From Echinarachnius parma (lineage: Eukaryota > Echinodermata > Echinoidea > Clypeasteroida > Echinarachniidae), in contig JBAMJV010000888.1 in assembly GCA_037951105.1 (NCBI GenBank), positions 1 through 64,000 of the forward strand: a stretch of 64,000 bases of DNA, given 5' to 3'. A program made the position numbers and the translations under genes. Below, piece by piece: positions 35,583-46,965 of this stretch (positions are counted from its first letter, which is position 1; each line of letters starts with the position of its first letter). A model generated the notes under the pieces. It ran no database searches and was not told where the DNA came from. It saw only the letters and a program-made list of their open reading frames with translations.

Positions 35583-36038
35583 TAAAACGCTGTGTAAACA
35601 AATTCAACAACTTGTTGAACATTTTCAACAACCGCTGAGCAACATATGAACCATCCAACTGTTGTTGAAAACATTTAACAACCCCAGTTCTTTAAAGTTT
35701 CATTAACTATTGTTTAGAATAAATTTCAACAACCCTGTTGTTGAAATAGCAAATACAAAAAGGATTGTACTAAAAAGCGGCAAGGTCGGAATCGAACCGG
35801 GGGTCTTTGGGTTATAAGTCTAACACGCTACTGACTGCGCTAACTCGGTTCGCTTAGTCTGCTGGGGGACAAAAGAGGTTTTGTCGCGGTGATTTCGCGG
35901 TCGAAACTATCACGTGATTTAACACTTGTCAACAACGCTTGAACAATGATCGCTTTACACAATCCTTCTTCTACAACTATTCATGCTACACCTACAGTTG
36001 TATAAAAAGATTCAACAACCATTTTTACACAGCGTTTT
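35583..36038. mobile_element. Inverted-repeat element with GTTGTTGAA motifs and a tRNA-like core
   Basis: The left end aaaacgctgtgtaaac pairs with the right end tttttacacagcgtttt. Next to them lie attcaacaactt and attcaacaacc-type words, with more gttgttgaaa copies inside. The centre carries the tRNA-like module at 35780-35852. No protein is encoded. Confidence 0.7.
35780..35852 (-). repeat. tRNA-like module inside an inverted-repeat element
   Basis: On the - strand, A box TTAGCGCAGTCAGTAGCG and a perfect B box GGTTCGATTCC are about 30 bp apart. The loop CTTATAA would give anticodon UAU, but the anticodon stem has mismatches, so a working tRNA is unlikely. RNA polymerase III could still recognise the boxes (inferred). 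Confidence 0.7.
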
Positions 36039-36759
36039 TTTTTATATTTCGATATTCGATATTCGCGATTCTCATTGAACATTGCATATTTCAGAGGCCC
36101 AATATTGCATCCTATATTGCTACTCGTACCGTTATCTTGTTGATGTATATCAACACCGTTTCTCGAGTAAGAAAACGGGTCTAAACGAAGAGTTTTTCAT
36201 TTTGTCTTCGTTCCTTTCGATTGTAAACATAATCATAAACATCATAGAACTTTTGAAAATGAGTGATAAGAACCCCCTTGATTTGTACATAATTTGTTTG
36301 CTTTCAATAATGATGTTAATTTCGTATTATATTGCGATGGAAAACGGATTCGGACATCTCTATATTTTACACCGTTGACCGCTTTTTTTATGGACAGATT
36401 ATTATGCCGAAGAAATAATTAGAAGTATACCTTTATTTATTTATATGTATACAGTAACAAACGATTGGAAACGATGTATGATTTTAATTTAATTAACTTA
36501 TATAATATTGATTCATCAACTTTTTATCCCTCGAACTAACCTACTTAAATACATAACCTCTTAAATAATTCGTGTATGACCCTATAATATAATTATATAT
36601 ATACGCCTATGGCCTATGTAAACTGAAAGATGAAAGGTATCGGCATTCTCCTTTCAATGACCGATGACAGTCTAGAATAAAGACGAGTGTCTTCAATGAA
36701 CTTAATCAAAGCAAGATTGATAATGATGCGCTTAATGGTAATATAACCCTAGTGCACGC
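36039..36759. other. Intron DNA, no gene seen
   Basis: AT-rich; open frames up to about 98 codons have no recognisable domain. Confidence 0.45.
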
Positions 36760-37060
36760 ATGACCTGCGAGAAATAGCGCCCGAAATCTGCACCGCCAGT
36801 CTCTCATCACCAGGGCGCCAGCCACTAAGCCCGGGGCCGCGACCGGGCCGTTTTTCCGGCTATTCCTGCCATTTTCGTTCCGTATGAACGTATGGCTATT
36901 TAAGATTATGCCGTGTCCATGGTGTGACGTTTTGCGGTATTTTGTACAAGGACGCATTAGTGGTTCGTCACGTAAGCCATGTGGTTGCGCTGTGACGTCA
37001 TCATAAGTTGTCTTCCCCCGAAAGCAACTTGGTGAGCATGGCGGCGCCAAAGAATTACAC
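36760..37060. promoter_or_regulatory. Intronic CpG-rich patch with a CRE and ATGGCGGCG
   Basis: The patch is clearly richer in G+C and CpG than its surroundings. It has a full cAMP-response-type word TGACGTCA at 36993-37000, a donor-like CTTG|GTGAGC at 37031, and ATGGCGGCGCC at 37038. That start opens only nine codons before TAA. It could be a promoter or first exon of a nested transcript, an old promoter duplicate, or chance. A 118-codon open frame on the - strand has no recognised domain. Confidence 0.3.
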
Positions 37061-37799
37061 ATTATAAAGTTGCTTTCTTCTAAAGACCAACAAGTATGAG
37101 TTCACACGGGAAATTAATATTGAACATCTCTCTTGATAGGAATAGTATCATTATTATTAATTCTTGGTATACTGTTGGGGCTAACTCTATTTTGGCTTTC
37201 TCTATATCTCAACGCGTCTTGCAGCTACCGGATTTGTGTATACCATACTTATCAAAGTTTCATTTGCAATTTAACTTGCACGTCTTTACAATTAACCGAG
37301 ACGATTTTAACCATTATCTTGAAGACAAATATCGCACTTCAACTTTGAAAACTCCTTTGATCATATCGATTGGTTCACCGCTTCAGATACGAACTTTGTA
37401 ACGATCAAATTTGCACCCTGCATTAGGGGTGGTAAGGTATCACCATGGCGTAAATATTTGAACCCTATTTTTTTCTGACGAATGATATATAGGGCTTACC
37501 TTCTACTTTTAAGATTAAAGGCAAACGTTTTTTGGGTGCGAGACTAAAACCAGCACAGCGGGTTTTCATCAATGCACGAATCTTTAATAGGAAAGGACGG
37601 GCGAGATTTCTTTCTCTACCGGCATTAGAGGGGTTGAATGTGCCGAGGTGAAGGGGGAGGTGCGTGAAACCATGCAGGCAATCCAGTGGGGCAACCAGGG
37701 GGTGGGTATAAGGTGGGCATGGTCGCTCCCTCTGTGGAACTCCTGTCCCTCTGTTACCCGCCCTGTTAAAACACTGGGAGAAGGATTTTAACTATAGCA

Positions 37800-38165
37800 T
37801 GCGTACAAAATGTAGAAAATACATGATATTTTTGTTGAGACTGGCTGCCTAAACCGCCCCTCCACCACCACCACCACCACCACCACCACCACCACAACAA
37901 CACTCGGACATATTAGTAGTAATACAGATGATACATTATGTGTAACATAATATCCCCCAAAATATCGATGTTCAAGGACATGTTTGAGTTGTCATGTAGA
38001 AAATACATTATGTTTTTGTTGAGACTGGCTACCTAAACCGCCCCAAATCCACCACCGCCACACATAGTAGTACAAATACATATTATTCATTATGACTGTG
38101 CAACAAAATATTCTCAAAATATCGATGTTCAAGGAATTGTTCGATTTGTCATTGCCCACACACCC
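37800..38165 (+). repeat. Tandem duplication, about 190-bp unit, with a (CAC)n run
   Basis: Both copies have atgtagaaaatacat, ttttgttgagactggct, cctaaaccgcccc and aaaatatcgatgttcaagga. The first copy contains (CAC)n at 37862-37895. Poly-C runs follow at about 38194-38211, 38400-38412 and 38564-38580. Confidence 0.88.
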
Positions 38166-39450
38166 CACCCCCATCACCCCATCTACCCTATCACCCCCCC
38201 CCCCCCCCCCCAATGTTAACCCATTTCCCTCTGGACTATACCGGGCTACGCCATCAAGGGAAGCAGGCGGGGAGGTAGCACCGTTTCACGTTACAATCTA
38301 TAACATTGGTTTGCACTTCTCAGCATGCAAAGTCAATGTGTGACAGTGGGGCGTAGTCAGTGTCAAGCCAGGTGGGGTTCGAAGAGGGGACAATTAGCGC
38401 CCCCCCCCCCCCTTCCCTCCCTCCCTCCTTCCACAAACACATATACAAAAGGGAGTTGTGGTAACCCCAATCCCCGCATAAGTCTGGTGTTGTGTATCTT
38501 TTTTTTCGGCCCTCATATGGCACATTTGGTGATGGGGGTAGCAAAGAGAGCGGGTCGCTATAACCCCCCCCCCCCCCCCCTCTACCCCTTTTCTGATTGC
38601 TACACTGGTGAGAAAAGTCAATTTGTGATCATGGAAAGATAACGATATCTTCCAATAACCCAATGTTTGCATGTGGTAACCTCTTGTCATTCGTGTTTGT
38701 TCAATTAATTTACTTCGCACGCGCACAGATTTTGTTTTTCGTGACATGTAAGTCGGCGAAGAAGACAGTTGTACTGTCACGCACTTTTGTAGATGTTACG
38801 TGCACTTACTCGAGTTTGTTCTGAACTCTACCTTTCTGCCAAGAGAAAGCTCTGTTTCTGACACTATATAGCACGATTTCAAGAAATTAAAACTTACCAT
38901 GATACCACAGAAGAAGAAATCCGAAAGAAATAGCCAATGTTACGGTATGAAAATTTGGGATGACAGTACTTTTCCCCCGAGGCATCACAAACAATTTTAG
39001 TTTAATTCTAACCATTAAAGTTGAGACTTCCCGGCTCTGGGAATGATTAATTCTATATCTGTCTTAGATTTGAACATGTAACTCAAATCATTAAAATATT
39101 GAAGTAAAGCAAATAATTAACTGAGAAACAAACCTCTACAAGATCTAATTACCTCATTTTCACTTGGGGAAGAAGAGGATATCACAATCTATTAGGGCCC
39201 CAAGTCGCTGAAAGTAGAGCGCAACGAACTTGTCATTAGGCGCATTTGGTTTCGTATCATGGACTGCTTGCTGTTTCTAAGTTTGAAATGAGTGATGCTA
39301 GTAACGAGTTGTAGTGATGGGACTAACCTTTAGGCCTGCGTTATACGTGCATTAATTTCCTTTCTTAGTAAGTATTGGTCCATATAGACAGCGTTTCTCC
39401 CTTTGTTACCTTCCGAGCATTGTCACTAAACGCGAATGAACAAACTTTGC
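38166..39450. other. Intron DNA with poly-C tracts, no gene seen
   Basis: Three poly-C runs of 13-18 bases lie in the first 420 bp. The rest is AT-rich with no recognised feature. Confidence 0.5.
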
Positions 39451-39837
39451 ATTCCGTCATCGACATCGACGTTACCATCCTCATTATCTTCATCCTCCGC
39501 ATCGCAATATTGATCATTATCATCATGATTATTATTATCATTATCCTCATCGACATCGTTATTTACATCATTAGCATCGACATCGTCATTATCTTCATCA
39601 TCATCCACATCGTGTCCATCATCAATAATTATCGATCGCTACCATCGTCTTCTTCTTTTACATCTCACCCACTACCCTTCGCCTCTTTCTTCTTCTCCTC
39701 CTTCAAATCCTTCTTCCTCGTATCCTTCTCCTCCTCAACTTCCTCTTCTTACTCCTCCTCCTACTCCTTCTCCTCCTCCTTCTCGTCGTCGTCCTCTTCC
39801 TCTTCCTCCTCCTACTCCCCCTCCTCCTCCTCCTCAC

Positions 39838-39914
<77 letters not shown>

Positions 39915-39960
39915 CCTTTATCATCATCATCACCTTTATCATTACCATCATCACCATTAA
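39451..39960 (+). repeat. Composite TCA / TCC microsatellite
   Basis: About 500 bp of impure ATC/TTA, TCC/TTC and finally pure (TCA)n at about 39838-39912. The 226-codon open frame across it is poly-Ser/Ile and is not a gene. Confidence 0.95.
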
Positions 39961-41659
39961 TTTATCACAATACCAGTATACTTGAAATCATGTGGGCGTT
40001 TCGCTCTGCTCATGAACGAACGGTCATACTTCTCATCTTGAGTGATCATAATTAAGCCGAATTCTCATTTTGACCGAGCGCACGCGAACCCCCAGGTTGG
40101 TATTCGAAACATCGACTCCCAAGGACATGCAAACGATGCGTACGTGGGAAGTCCTTGAGATGAACGAGCTGAAAGCGGGGACAACATTCATTTGATATAT
40201 GACGTGCTTTAAATCTTGTGGGACGGTCACTTTCATTAAGGATGCAACTTCGTTTATTAGAAGGTGAAAGTTCTCTGACCTAGGAGCCTTTGGCTACAAT
40301 TAAAGTAATCATTAAATGGTTTATGGATTGATGCGCTTTAAATCTACATGTCCTTCCGTTGCGAACATGCTCATGTACAACGACAGATGCGTACGGTACG
40401 TAAATATGAATATGACCGAATACATCAGATGAACTTTTCGCTATAATATGAACTCGTGTGCGCGTTGTGCTTACCGGTATAATACCCTGTTGCGTTTTGG
40501 CGTCTTTTGCCTTTTTTAAATACTTTTTTTTAGAAGAGATATAAGATATAGCTGCACACCACCAAACCTCCTTCTTAATTATCACTGATGTAATATACGT
40601 CCGAACGCCATTTCTGCTAACATAGTTAATCAAACGCTTCGGGAATCGAATTCACTAGTAGCTATTTCAGTTTTTTTTTTTAATCGGAACATTTGAGTAC
40701 AAATAAAACTGTACAAAGTAAGAACTGATTTAATACAAAACACTCACATTCAGGTAGACTTAGATGCGCACATTATGCATACACAAACATTGTACAAAAA
40801 CACGCGCACACGAAGCTACTACATCTGAAATGAAGAATATAAATTCAAAATGAAGGCCAATAATCAAAATAACCAAGAACTAAATAATATTTGAATATAA
40901 CGCATTTCTTTTTTCTAATGTAACACATTTTCTTCTTTAATGTAAAGACAATTTCCATTATGATTTGAAATAGCTAGCGTTGAATTATTATTATCATTAT
41001 CATACTCATTATTATGGTTTTAATATTATGGATCGGAGAGATTTGTTGAATAATAATTAAAAAGGTATATATATATATATATATATATCCCAACACTGCT
41101 TGTGCGTAGGCAGGAAACACAACACATCAATTAGGCGGCGTTTAAAAAGCGATAATCATCAATCATCAATCTATAATCTGAAAATCCCTATACCTTGATG
41201 CCCTTTGCTCTTCCACACTCAGATGATAATAACCGGGTCGGATGTTGCTATAAGAGTAACATTTATATTAGTGGCCCAGATGATTTCTCTGAATAGAATC
41301 ATTATCTGTATAATGGCAGAGTCCTACTTAGGGCGGAGTTACCCAATCAGTCATCGTATAACTGCATGTCATCTGCCATTGTTTAACCATGCACATGACG
41401 TCATGAGGACTGAACCATTTTGATTGAGGGGGTTGTGAAATAGAAAGCTGATCATTAAAACGCTTTGACCTCTCAGCACCTTTGCTTTTGTGTGATATCA
41501 TAATAAGTATTATATGTTTTCCCGCCAAATTTAATTACCGCATGTGATCCAAATTTGTTGCTTATGATTTTTAAAAATTACCTTGTATGATATTGCATTA
41601 TTATATACAATTTTGTCAGATACTATCAAATAAAATAAAATTCGTTTTTTTATCTGTAT
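39961..41659. other. Intron DNA before receptor A exon 2, no gene seen
   Basis: A (TA)n run is at 41065-41088 and a CRE word TGACGTCA at 41396. The 117-codon - strand open frame near 40280-40633 has no recognised domain. Confidence 0.45.
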
Positions 41660-41670
41660 TAACAGCAATC

Positions 41671-41713
41671 GCCAGATATCACGGTATTTTCAGCCCGCCG
41701 CTGACGCCGCGGA
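41671..41713 (+). pseudogene. Exon-2-like relic upstream of receptor A exon 2
   Basis: The sequence following cgccag reads (R)YHGIFSPPLTPR, against RYHGIFNPLMPR at the real exon start at 41829. Bases match closely over atatcacggtattttcagcc, and match again over gccgcggat. Homology stops after about 43 bp. Just before it, gcaatcgccag resembles the end of exon 1 (atcgccgttgacag) with six bases missing, and the frame reads SVLTAIARYHGIF, similar to exon 1/2 spliced order. It may be a decayed duplicate of the exon or a fragment of a spliced copy. Its own upstream cag could act as a cryptic acceptor, giving a frame that stops after 33 codons. Confidence 0.6.
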
Positions 41714-41828
41714 TAGATGTAATTAGTTCTTCTCATTTTCTACTTGTCACACAATTTTGTTTCTTCTTCTCATGAATCTGTATAACTATAGTATACTAAT
41801 AAATTTTCAATTCTTTTTCTATCCTCAG

Positions 41829-42576
41829 ATACCACGGCATCTTCAACCCGCTGATGCCGCGGATGAAGAAGGCGACGTTGGTGGTGATCATCATCCTAAC
41901 GTGGGTGGTGTCGATAGGGGTGGCGATGCCGACAGCCTTGTACACGCAGGTCTTCAACGGCATGTGCCACGGCGAGGAATTCCGCTTCTGCGCCGAGTAC
42001 TGGACCGACGTCCGCGCCTCGCAGATCTACACGCTCTTCCTGGGCGTCATCGAGTTCCTCGTGCCCATGTTCATCATCGGATGCATCTACCTGAGCATCG
42101 CGACGAAGCTGTGGCTGCACCGCCACCCACCGGGGCAGCTCACGGCGCGCCACCGCGAGATCACGCTGGTGCGGAAGCAGAAGACGATCCCCATGCTGGT
42201 CGCCGTCGTCGTCGCGTTCTGCTTCTGCTGGGCGCCGTACCACGCCTACAACGTCGCGTTCCAGTTCCTCTACGAAGAGATCGAGAAGCTGCCTTACTAC
42301 CTCATCCTCATGTACGCGGTGGAAGGCATGGCCATGCTCAACGCCGTCGTCAGTACCATCATCTACTTCGGGCTCAGCCCCGTGTTTCGCAAGGAGCTCG
42401 TCCACCTGTTCGGCAAGGCGTTCGCCTGCTGCAGGCCGCCGTCGATCAGCGGCTCGCAGACCAGGACGTCTCACCGGTCTGCTGGCAGCCAGTCGTCCAA
42501 CGTCCCGCGCATCAACGGCTACATGAATGGGTCCAGGAAACAGCACACTATCGAGACTGTGGATACACGGATATAG
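41829..42576 (+). CDS. Receptor A exon 2: prokineticin receptor-like GPCR, DR^Y to C-terminus
   Basis: Intact last exon: 248 residues then TAG. It begins with the last base of the DRY arginine codon. Counting from Tyr as 1: ICL2 YHGIFNPLMPRMKK; TM4 15-37; ECL2 with Cys46 and Cys54, one of which should pair with the TM3 cysteine; TM5 64-90; ICL3 with HREITLVRKQKTIP; TM6 120-146 with CWAPY at 133-137; TM7 155-180 ending S-T-I-I-Y in place of NPxxY; helix 8; CC at 200-201 (possible palmitoylation); a tail ending DTRI. The lack of Pro in the TM7 motif and the TM2/TM3 sequences of exon 1 point to the PROKR group. The ligand would be a secreted peptide acting through G proteins (family knowledge). 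Other peptide GPCRs such as GPR83-like are possible but less likely. Confidence 0.88.
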
Positions 42577-43545
42577 AGAGAACCGTGTTCGTTTATCACA
42601 TCACGATAGATACATGTTTATTGCCGCTTACCTGACATTACGTCGTGTAAAGTGTGACCATCGTCGAGCTATCGCACTTTCTTGACAAATGATTATCACG
42701 AGAGTGAGATTATTTTTGGAACGATATATTGTGGCTTTTACGAACCGATTATTACATTTATGTTCGATATACTATAAAGTGAACTGTATTCATCAAAGTA
42801 TTTTATCTTGATCTTGATAATGTATGATATAATTTTATTATCTGATGACATCGATTAAATGTGAAGTACCAAAACCAAAGCTGTATAAAGCCGAACATGA
42901 CGCTAGTTTATAGAACCTTCATTCAGTCAATGTCCTCGTGATATTTTAGTCAAAATCATTATACACTTTTAATCTAGCGCTGTTTATTCATGTGCCATTA
43001 AAGGACGGTTTCGTATAATTATTGACATTGTAAATGTTGTGATTAAGAACAAATGAAGTAATGTACTGTTATCAGTTGACTTAATTGACAGTAATGATTA
43101 CTGGTCCTGTTGCAGTCGTTATATATGTGAATCATGTTTAATGTTCGGACCCCCTTTTCTCTTGGACTGTTATTCGTGTGCTTGCAAGAAAGTTCGGCGT
43201 AGAATCAACGCTTTATTAACGTTTCGCAGAGCTTCGCAACGATTCGTATAGCTTCGTAACGTTACGTAAAGCTTCGGAGAGCACTGATTCGGGGACTATA
43301 CAAGTATTTTGAAGCACACGTAGCAGATGCTGTGCAATTAGTTCCCTCCACGCAGCAGAAAGTGACGTCATCATTGCTACTAAGTTTCGCATATATGGCA
43401 TTTTCTTTTAAAGTGACTGTGTTGTTATGTCTGAGGGCGCTTTTTGCAAGTACGCCTCGCTTTAATACGATCTGAATATTACATGTACGCTAGAAAGTTG
43501 TGTTAATAGTGTGTAGGGTTAAGCCCTGGTTACAATAAACCTACG
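42577..43545 (+). other. Probable 3' UTR and downstream flank of receptor A
   Basis: AT-rich sequence after the stop. Poly(A) signal candidates are ATTAAA at 42854 and 42997 and AATAAA at 43534. A small run of gcttcg(c/t)a-type repeats lies at 43221-43275, and a CRE word TGACGTCA at 43363. Confidence 0.45.
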
Positions 43546-46110
43546 ACAGGTTCACGACGAATTTTGGGGGATTTCGTGGTTTGTTTTGCGATGTTGTACG
43601 ACAGTCGTACGACAGTCGTACCAATAAGTGGGTGTCGTGGCCTGACATTCGGACTACCCTATTAAAAGAAACTTCGAAAACGAATCCAGAACATCATTTT
43701 TTTGGGTTACAAACGTACATTTTGTGAACTGTAAAACCATAATTATTCACAGCGGTGATTTAGGAGCATGAATAAAATCAGAAATTTTTAAGTTGACGAA
43801 TATTGCGTCTGAATATTTTCAAGAAAGATGAGATCTGGAGACTTCGGGTGTATATAGTACCAAATAGATGACATCACTTTCATGTTTTGTCCCATCATAA
43901 TTGTTATTAATTAACAACTAAACAAAGGGGATAAGAAATTGCGTTCTTTGCAACCTCTAGGTCACCATTTTGGGGCTTGCCTGACATTGTTTGCAACTAG
44001 TTGCCCATGGCAACGAACGAACAGCTGTGACGTCACTCTTTGGTATTCTGTTCTTCTTTAAAGGGAACCAACACCCCAACATAATATTCGTGTAAATGAA
44101 AGGTAAACGTTTTAGTAGTTAATTACACCTACTGACCAAAAAGTTCATTGTATAATTAATATAATTTAAAAAAAATCATCACCATATCAAAGCTTGTGTT
44201 TAAGAGTCTGCAGAAGAAGACCTTTGGCTAGGACGTACGCGTCTTCCGTGGTTCTATTGTTTCCATATGTACGCGTGTATAGAATTGGCGCACCCGCAGA
44301 CGTTTGGCGCATACGGAGCCATGAGGCCTTAATGGTTCCGTAAGTGTTGCTGATTAATTGTACTGTTTATGAATTACAAAATCTTTTGCAAAGTGTCGGA
44401 CATAAGTAAAAGAGACTTCGTGGAGACATCAGAGCAGTATTCAGTGTTGTAACAATAGTACGGGTCATAATAGAGAATGAGCGATATTGAAAGTTAAAAT
44501 GTTATTTATTTTCTTAACGGGACAGATCAAGTTGTAATTTGTAAGACCGGGCAAGAATGTCCACCGATTCGCGTGCCTTTTTATTCTCTTGAATTGTGTG
44601 ACATTTCTTTTCTTTTCTTTTCGATAAAATTGAAATTATGATTGTACATATAATAATCGTGTCTATATATAGGGAATATGTTGTTATTGTTGTAACAACT
44701 TAATTTATTTTATTTTCCTGATTTGTTTCTATGTATATTGTTTTATCGTTGTATTTATTTGATCGCTTAAAGCCACAATGCAGTATAATCTCCGTTAAAG
44801 CACGTATTGATTGTATACAATGTCAATATTGGTTTGAATTGAATTGAACTAAATGGAATTGATTTTATTCATTTTCTACTAATACATAATGGAAACTTGA
44901 ATTCTACTGGTCACAAATTGTAATTATAAAATAATATTGAATAATTAAAAAATGTGCAAGAAATATTAACTTGAAAACGTAGGCATACATCTAATCCAAA
45001 TAAATCATAGTAATTATTTTGCAATTGAAAATGTCCGAATGTTTTATAATCTGATATAATAGGTGTATCCCTTTATAACTATTAATGAGTTGCAATTATA
45101 TGCATACAAAGGTTTTTTTTATAATAAAAATAATGGTAGTGTACATTCTATGAAAATGTTGACACGTATACAGAGCAATTGAGTATTAGCGTATATTCGT
45201 GATGTCATAGTTGGGGAATTAATGGTTTTGTTACTCAGTATATTATTGGTGTATATATAGGAATCGTCTTAAAGCAGAGGTCTGGGGAAAAAATACAGGA
45301 AAATGTATTTATAATTGTAAGCTTTTTCTTTTTAATCTTTCGTTTTCTTTATGTAGTGCCTTTTTATCCTCAAACATCCATGTATCTAATTTGTCAAATT
45401 AGATAAACCAAACAATAATAAATGATAGGATGTAAAGTATAATCCTTGCGTATACCTGCGTATATTTGTAGATATTTATGTGTATACTAAGTCACTGATT
45501 CTATCATAAGGGGAGACCCAAGCTCCAGTGCGTTACTATGGTTACGCTGTTGGCGGACATTGAAACATCCTTGGCTTTTCAATGGACTAAACATTTACGT
45601 GAAGCTAAATTTATTTCTGTTGGCATTAGTATCGTTACAATTTTCATGCTAAAGTATTATCAGTGTTGAGGTTGTTTGTTGCTACCCACGTTATGATCTT
45701 GTGCATTTAAGTCTATACCCAGTCGTAATCGTTATAATCAGAGAATATGGTATAGTAGTTATTGTTTATTCCATGCCAGGGTACAAATGTGCTCTTTTTT
45801 GGCCAGGCATACCGGCTCTGAAAGATAAAAACCCAACGTATAATGTTGCATTGTATTCAACCATTTTAGATAAATTACTGGACCAATATTTCACCAGAGG
45901 CCCAAACGCGTGCTGGACCAATGTTCATGTACTTATAGAACTATTTATGTTGATGCATTACAAATCGATTTTATTTATATGAACAGTTTTAATGTTATAA
46001 ATAAATGAGTTTCATCTTTGGTTCAAAAGAAATGATTTCGTATTCTCAATTTCTTTGTTTTTTTCTTAAATACAAAATAGGACCTTTTATGAACGGCAGA
46101 TCATACCACC
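43546..46110. other. Intergenic DNA, no gene seen
   Basis: A short palindrome tacgacagtcgtacgacagt is at 43607, and a CRE word TGACGTCA at 44028. The 93-codon open frame near 45701-45982 has no recognised domain. Confidence 0.45.
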
Positions 46111-46111
46111 C

Positions 46112-46185
<74 letters not shown>

Positions 46186-46436
46186 ATCACCTTTCAATAC
46201 CACCACCACCATTACTATCATCATTAAATCATCTTCACAATAATGATTTTTTTAAATTATTATAATCATTATCAACATCATCATTTTCGTCATCATCACC
46301 ATCCTCATCATCACCATCACCATCACCATCACCATCACCATCATCATCATCATCATCATCATCATCACCATCATCATCACCATCATCATCATCATCATCA
46401 TCAGTCATCAGTCATCATCATCATCATCATCATCAA
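46111..46436 (+). repeat. (AATC)n and (ATC/CAC)n microsatellites
   Basis: A pure tetranucleotide array is at 46111-46184 and a triplet array at about 46265-46436. Poly-His frames are artefacts. Confidence 0.95.
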
Positions 46437-46700
46437 ATACATACAATCACCAGCAGCACCTATAAATACAATCACAAACAACAAGTAAAACAAGAAATGA
46501 TATACACCGTCAAAAATATTAATTAGGATACATCAAAACTACTTTTATTCCGTATAAAAAGGGCAGTTCAAACTCAAGCGTTAATGACTGTACAATAACA
46601 TTATATGTGAAGTATAATATGATATAATATATATTAATACGTATTAAAAAAACGGCACAGTTTTTTCTTCGTTCAGGTCTTTTTCACTCTCTAACAATAA

Positions 46701-46965
46701 TAATTGAAGAGCTTAATTCAAAAAGGCGCTAAATCCACTTTTTCAACTTTCGAGAAAAATAGGTTTCTTTGTCCAGCTTTGTGCACATGCCTATATGGGA
46801 ATATAAAAGTGAAACGTTCCATAGTTTGATTTTGATCGTGTAAAAAGTCCTACAAATTTGATTTCTAGATAGCTATGTAGCTCATTAATGGACTGATATC
46901 GTTAACTCAATTTTTTTTTTATGGAAAATGGATTTAGCGCCTTTCGGAACTAAGCTCTTCAATTA
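46701..46965. mobile_element. MITE-like family F, copy 2 (complete)
   Basis: Ends taattgaagagcttaattc and gaactaagctcttcaatta are inverted repeats, and the next parts aaaaggcgctaaatccactt and ggatttagcgcctttcg pair as well. It is about 265 bp and non-coding. It shares its body with 34685-34900. Confidence 0.85.

Larger units (their letters stand above)
1464..41828 (+). other. Intron 1 of receptor A (about 40.4 kb, DR^Y, phase 2)
   Basis: The donor GTGAGG follows VDR, and the acceptor tatcctcag precedes the A of an Arg codon followed by TAC, so splicing gives D-R-Y. An intron at this place is known in vertebrate PROKR genes and in many peptide GPCRs. The intron contains no other convincing gene. 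Its contents are inverted-repeat elements, tandem repeats, microsatellites and poly-G/C tracts, listed separately. Confidence 0.75.

Noticed and set aside
35780-35852. Functional tRNA-Ile (UAU).
   Set aside because: A and B boxes are good but the anticodon stem has mismatches and acceptor pairing is weak; a tRNA-derived repeat is more likely.
36706-37062. 118-codon open frame on the - strand over the CpG-rich patch.
   Set aside because: No recognisable domain and no support for its start; the GC-rich patch alone lengthens open frames.
39375-40055. 226-codon open frame, Ser/Ile-rich.
   Set aside because: It runs through a TCA/TCC microsatellite; the composition is that of the repeat.
41896-42546. 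Long open frame on the - strand opposite receptor A exon 2 (about 216 codons).
   Set aside because: It is an antisense shadow of a GC-rich coding exon. It has no domain, while the + strand shows a full GPCR half with correct splice site and stop.
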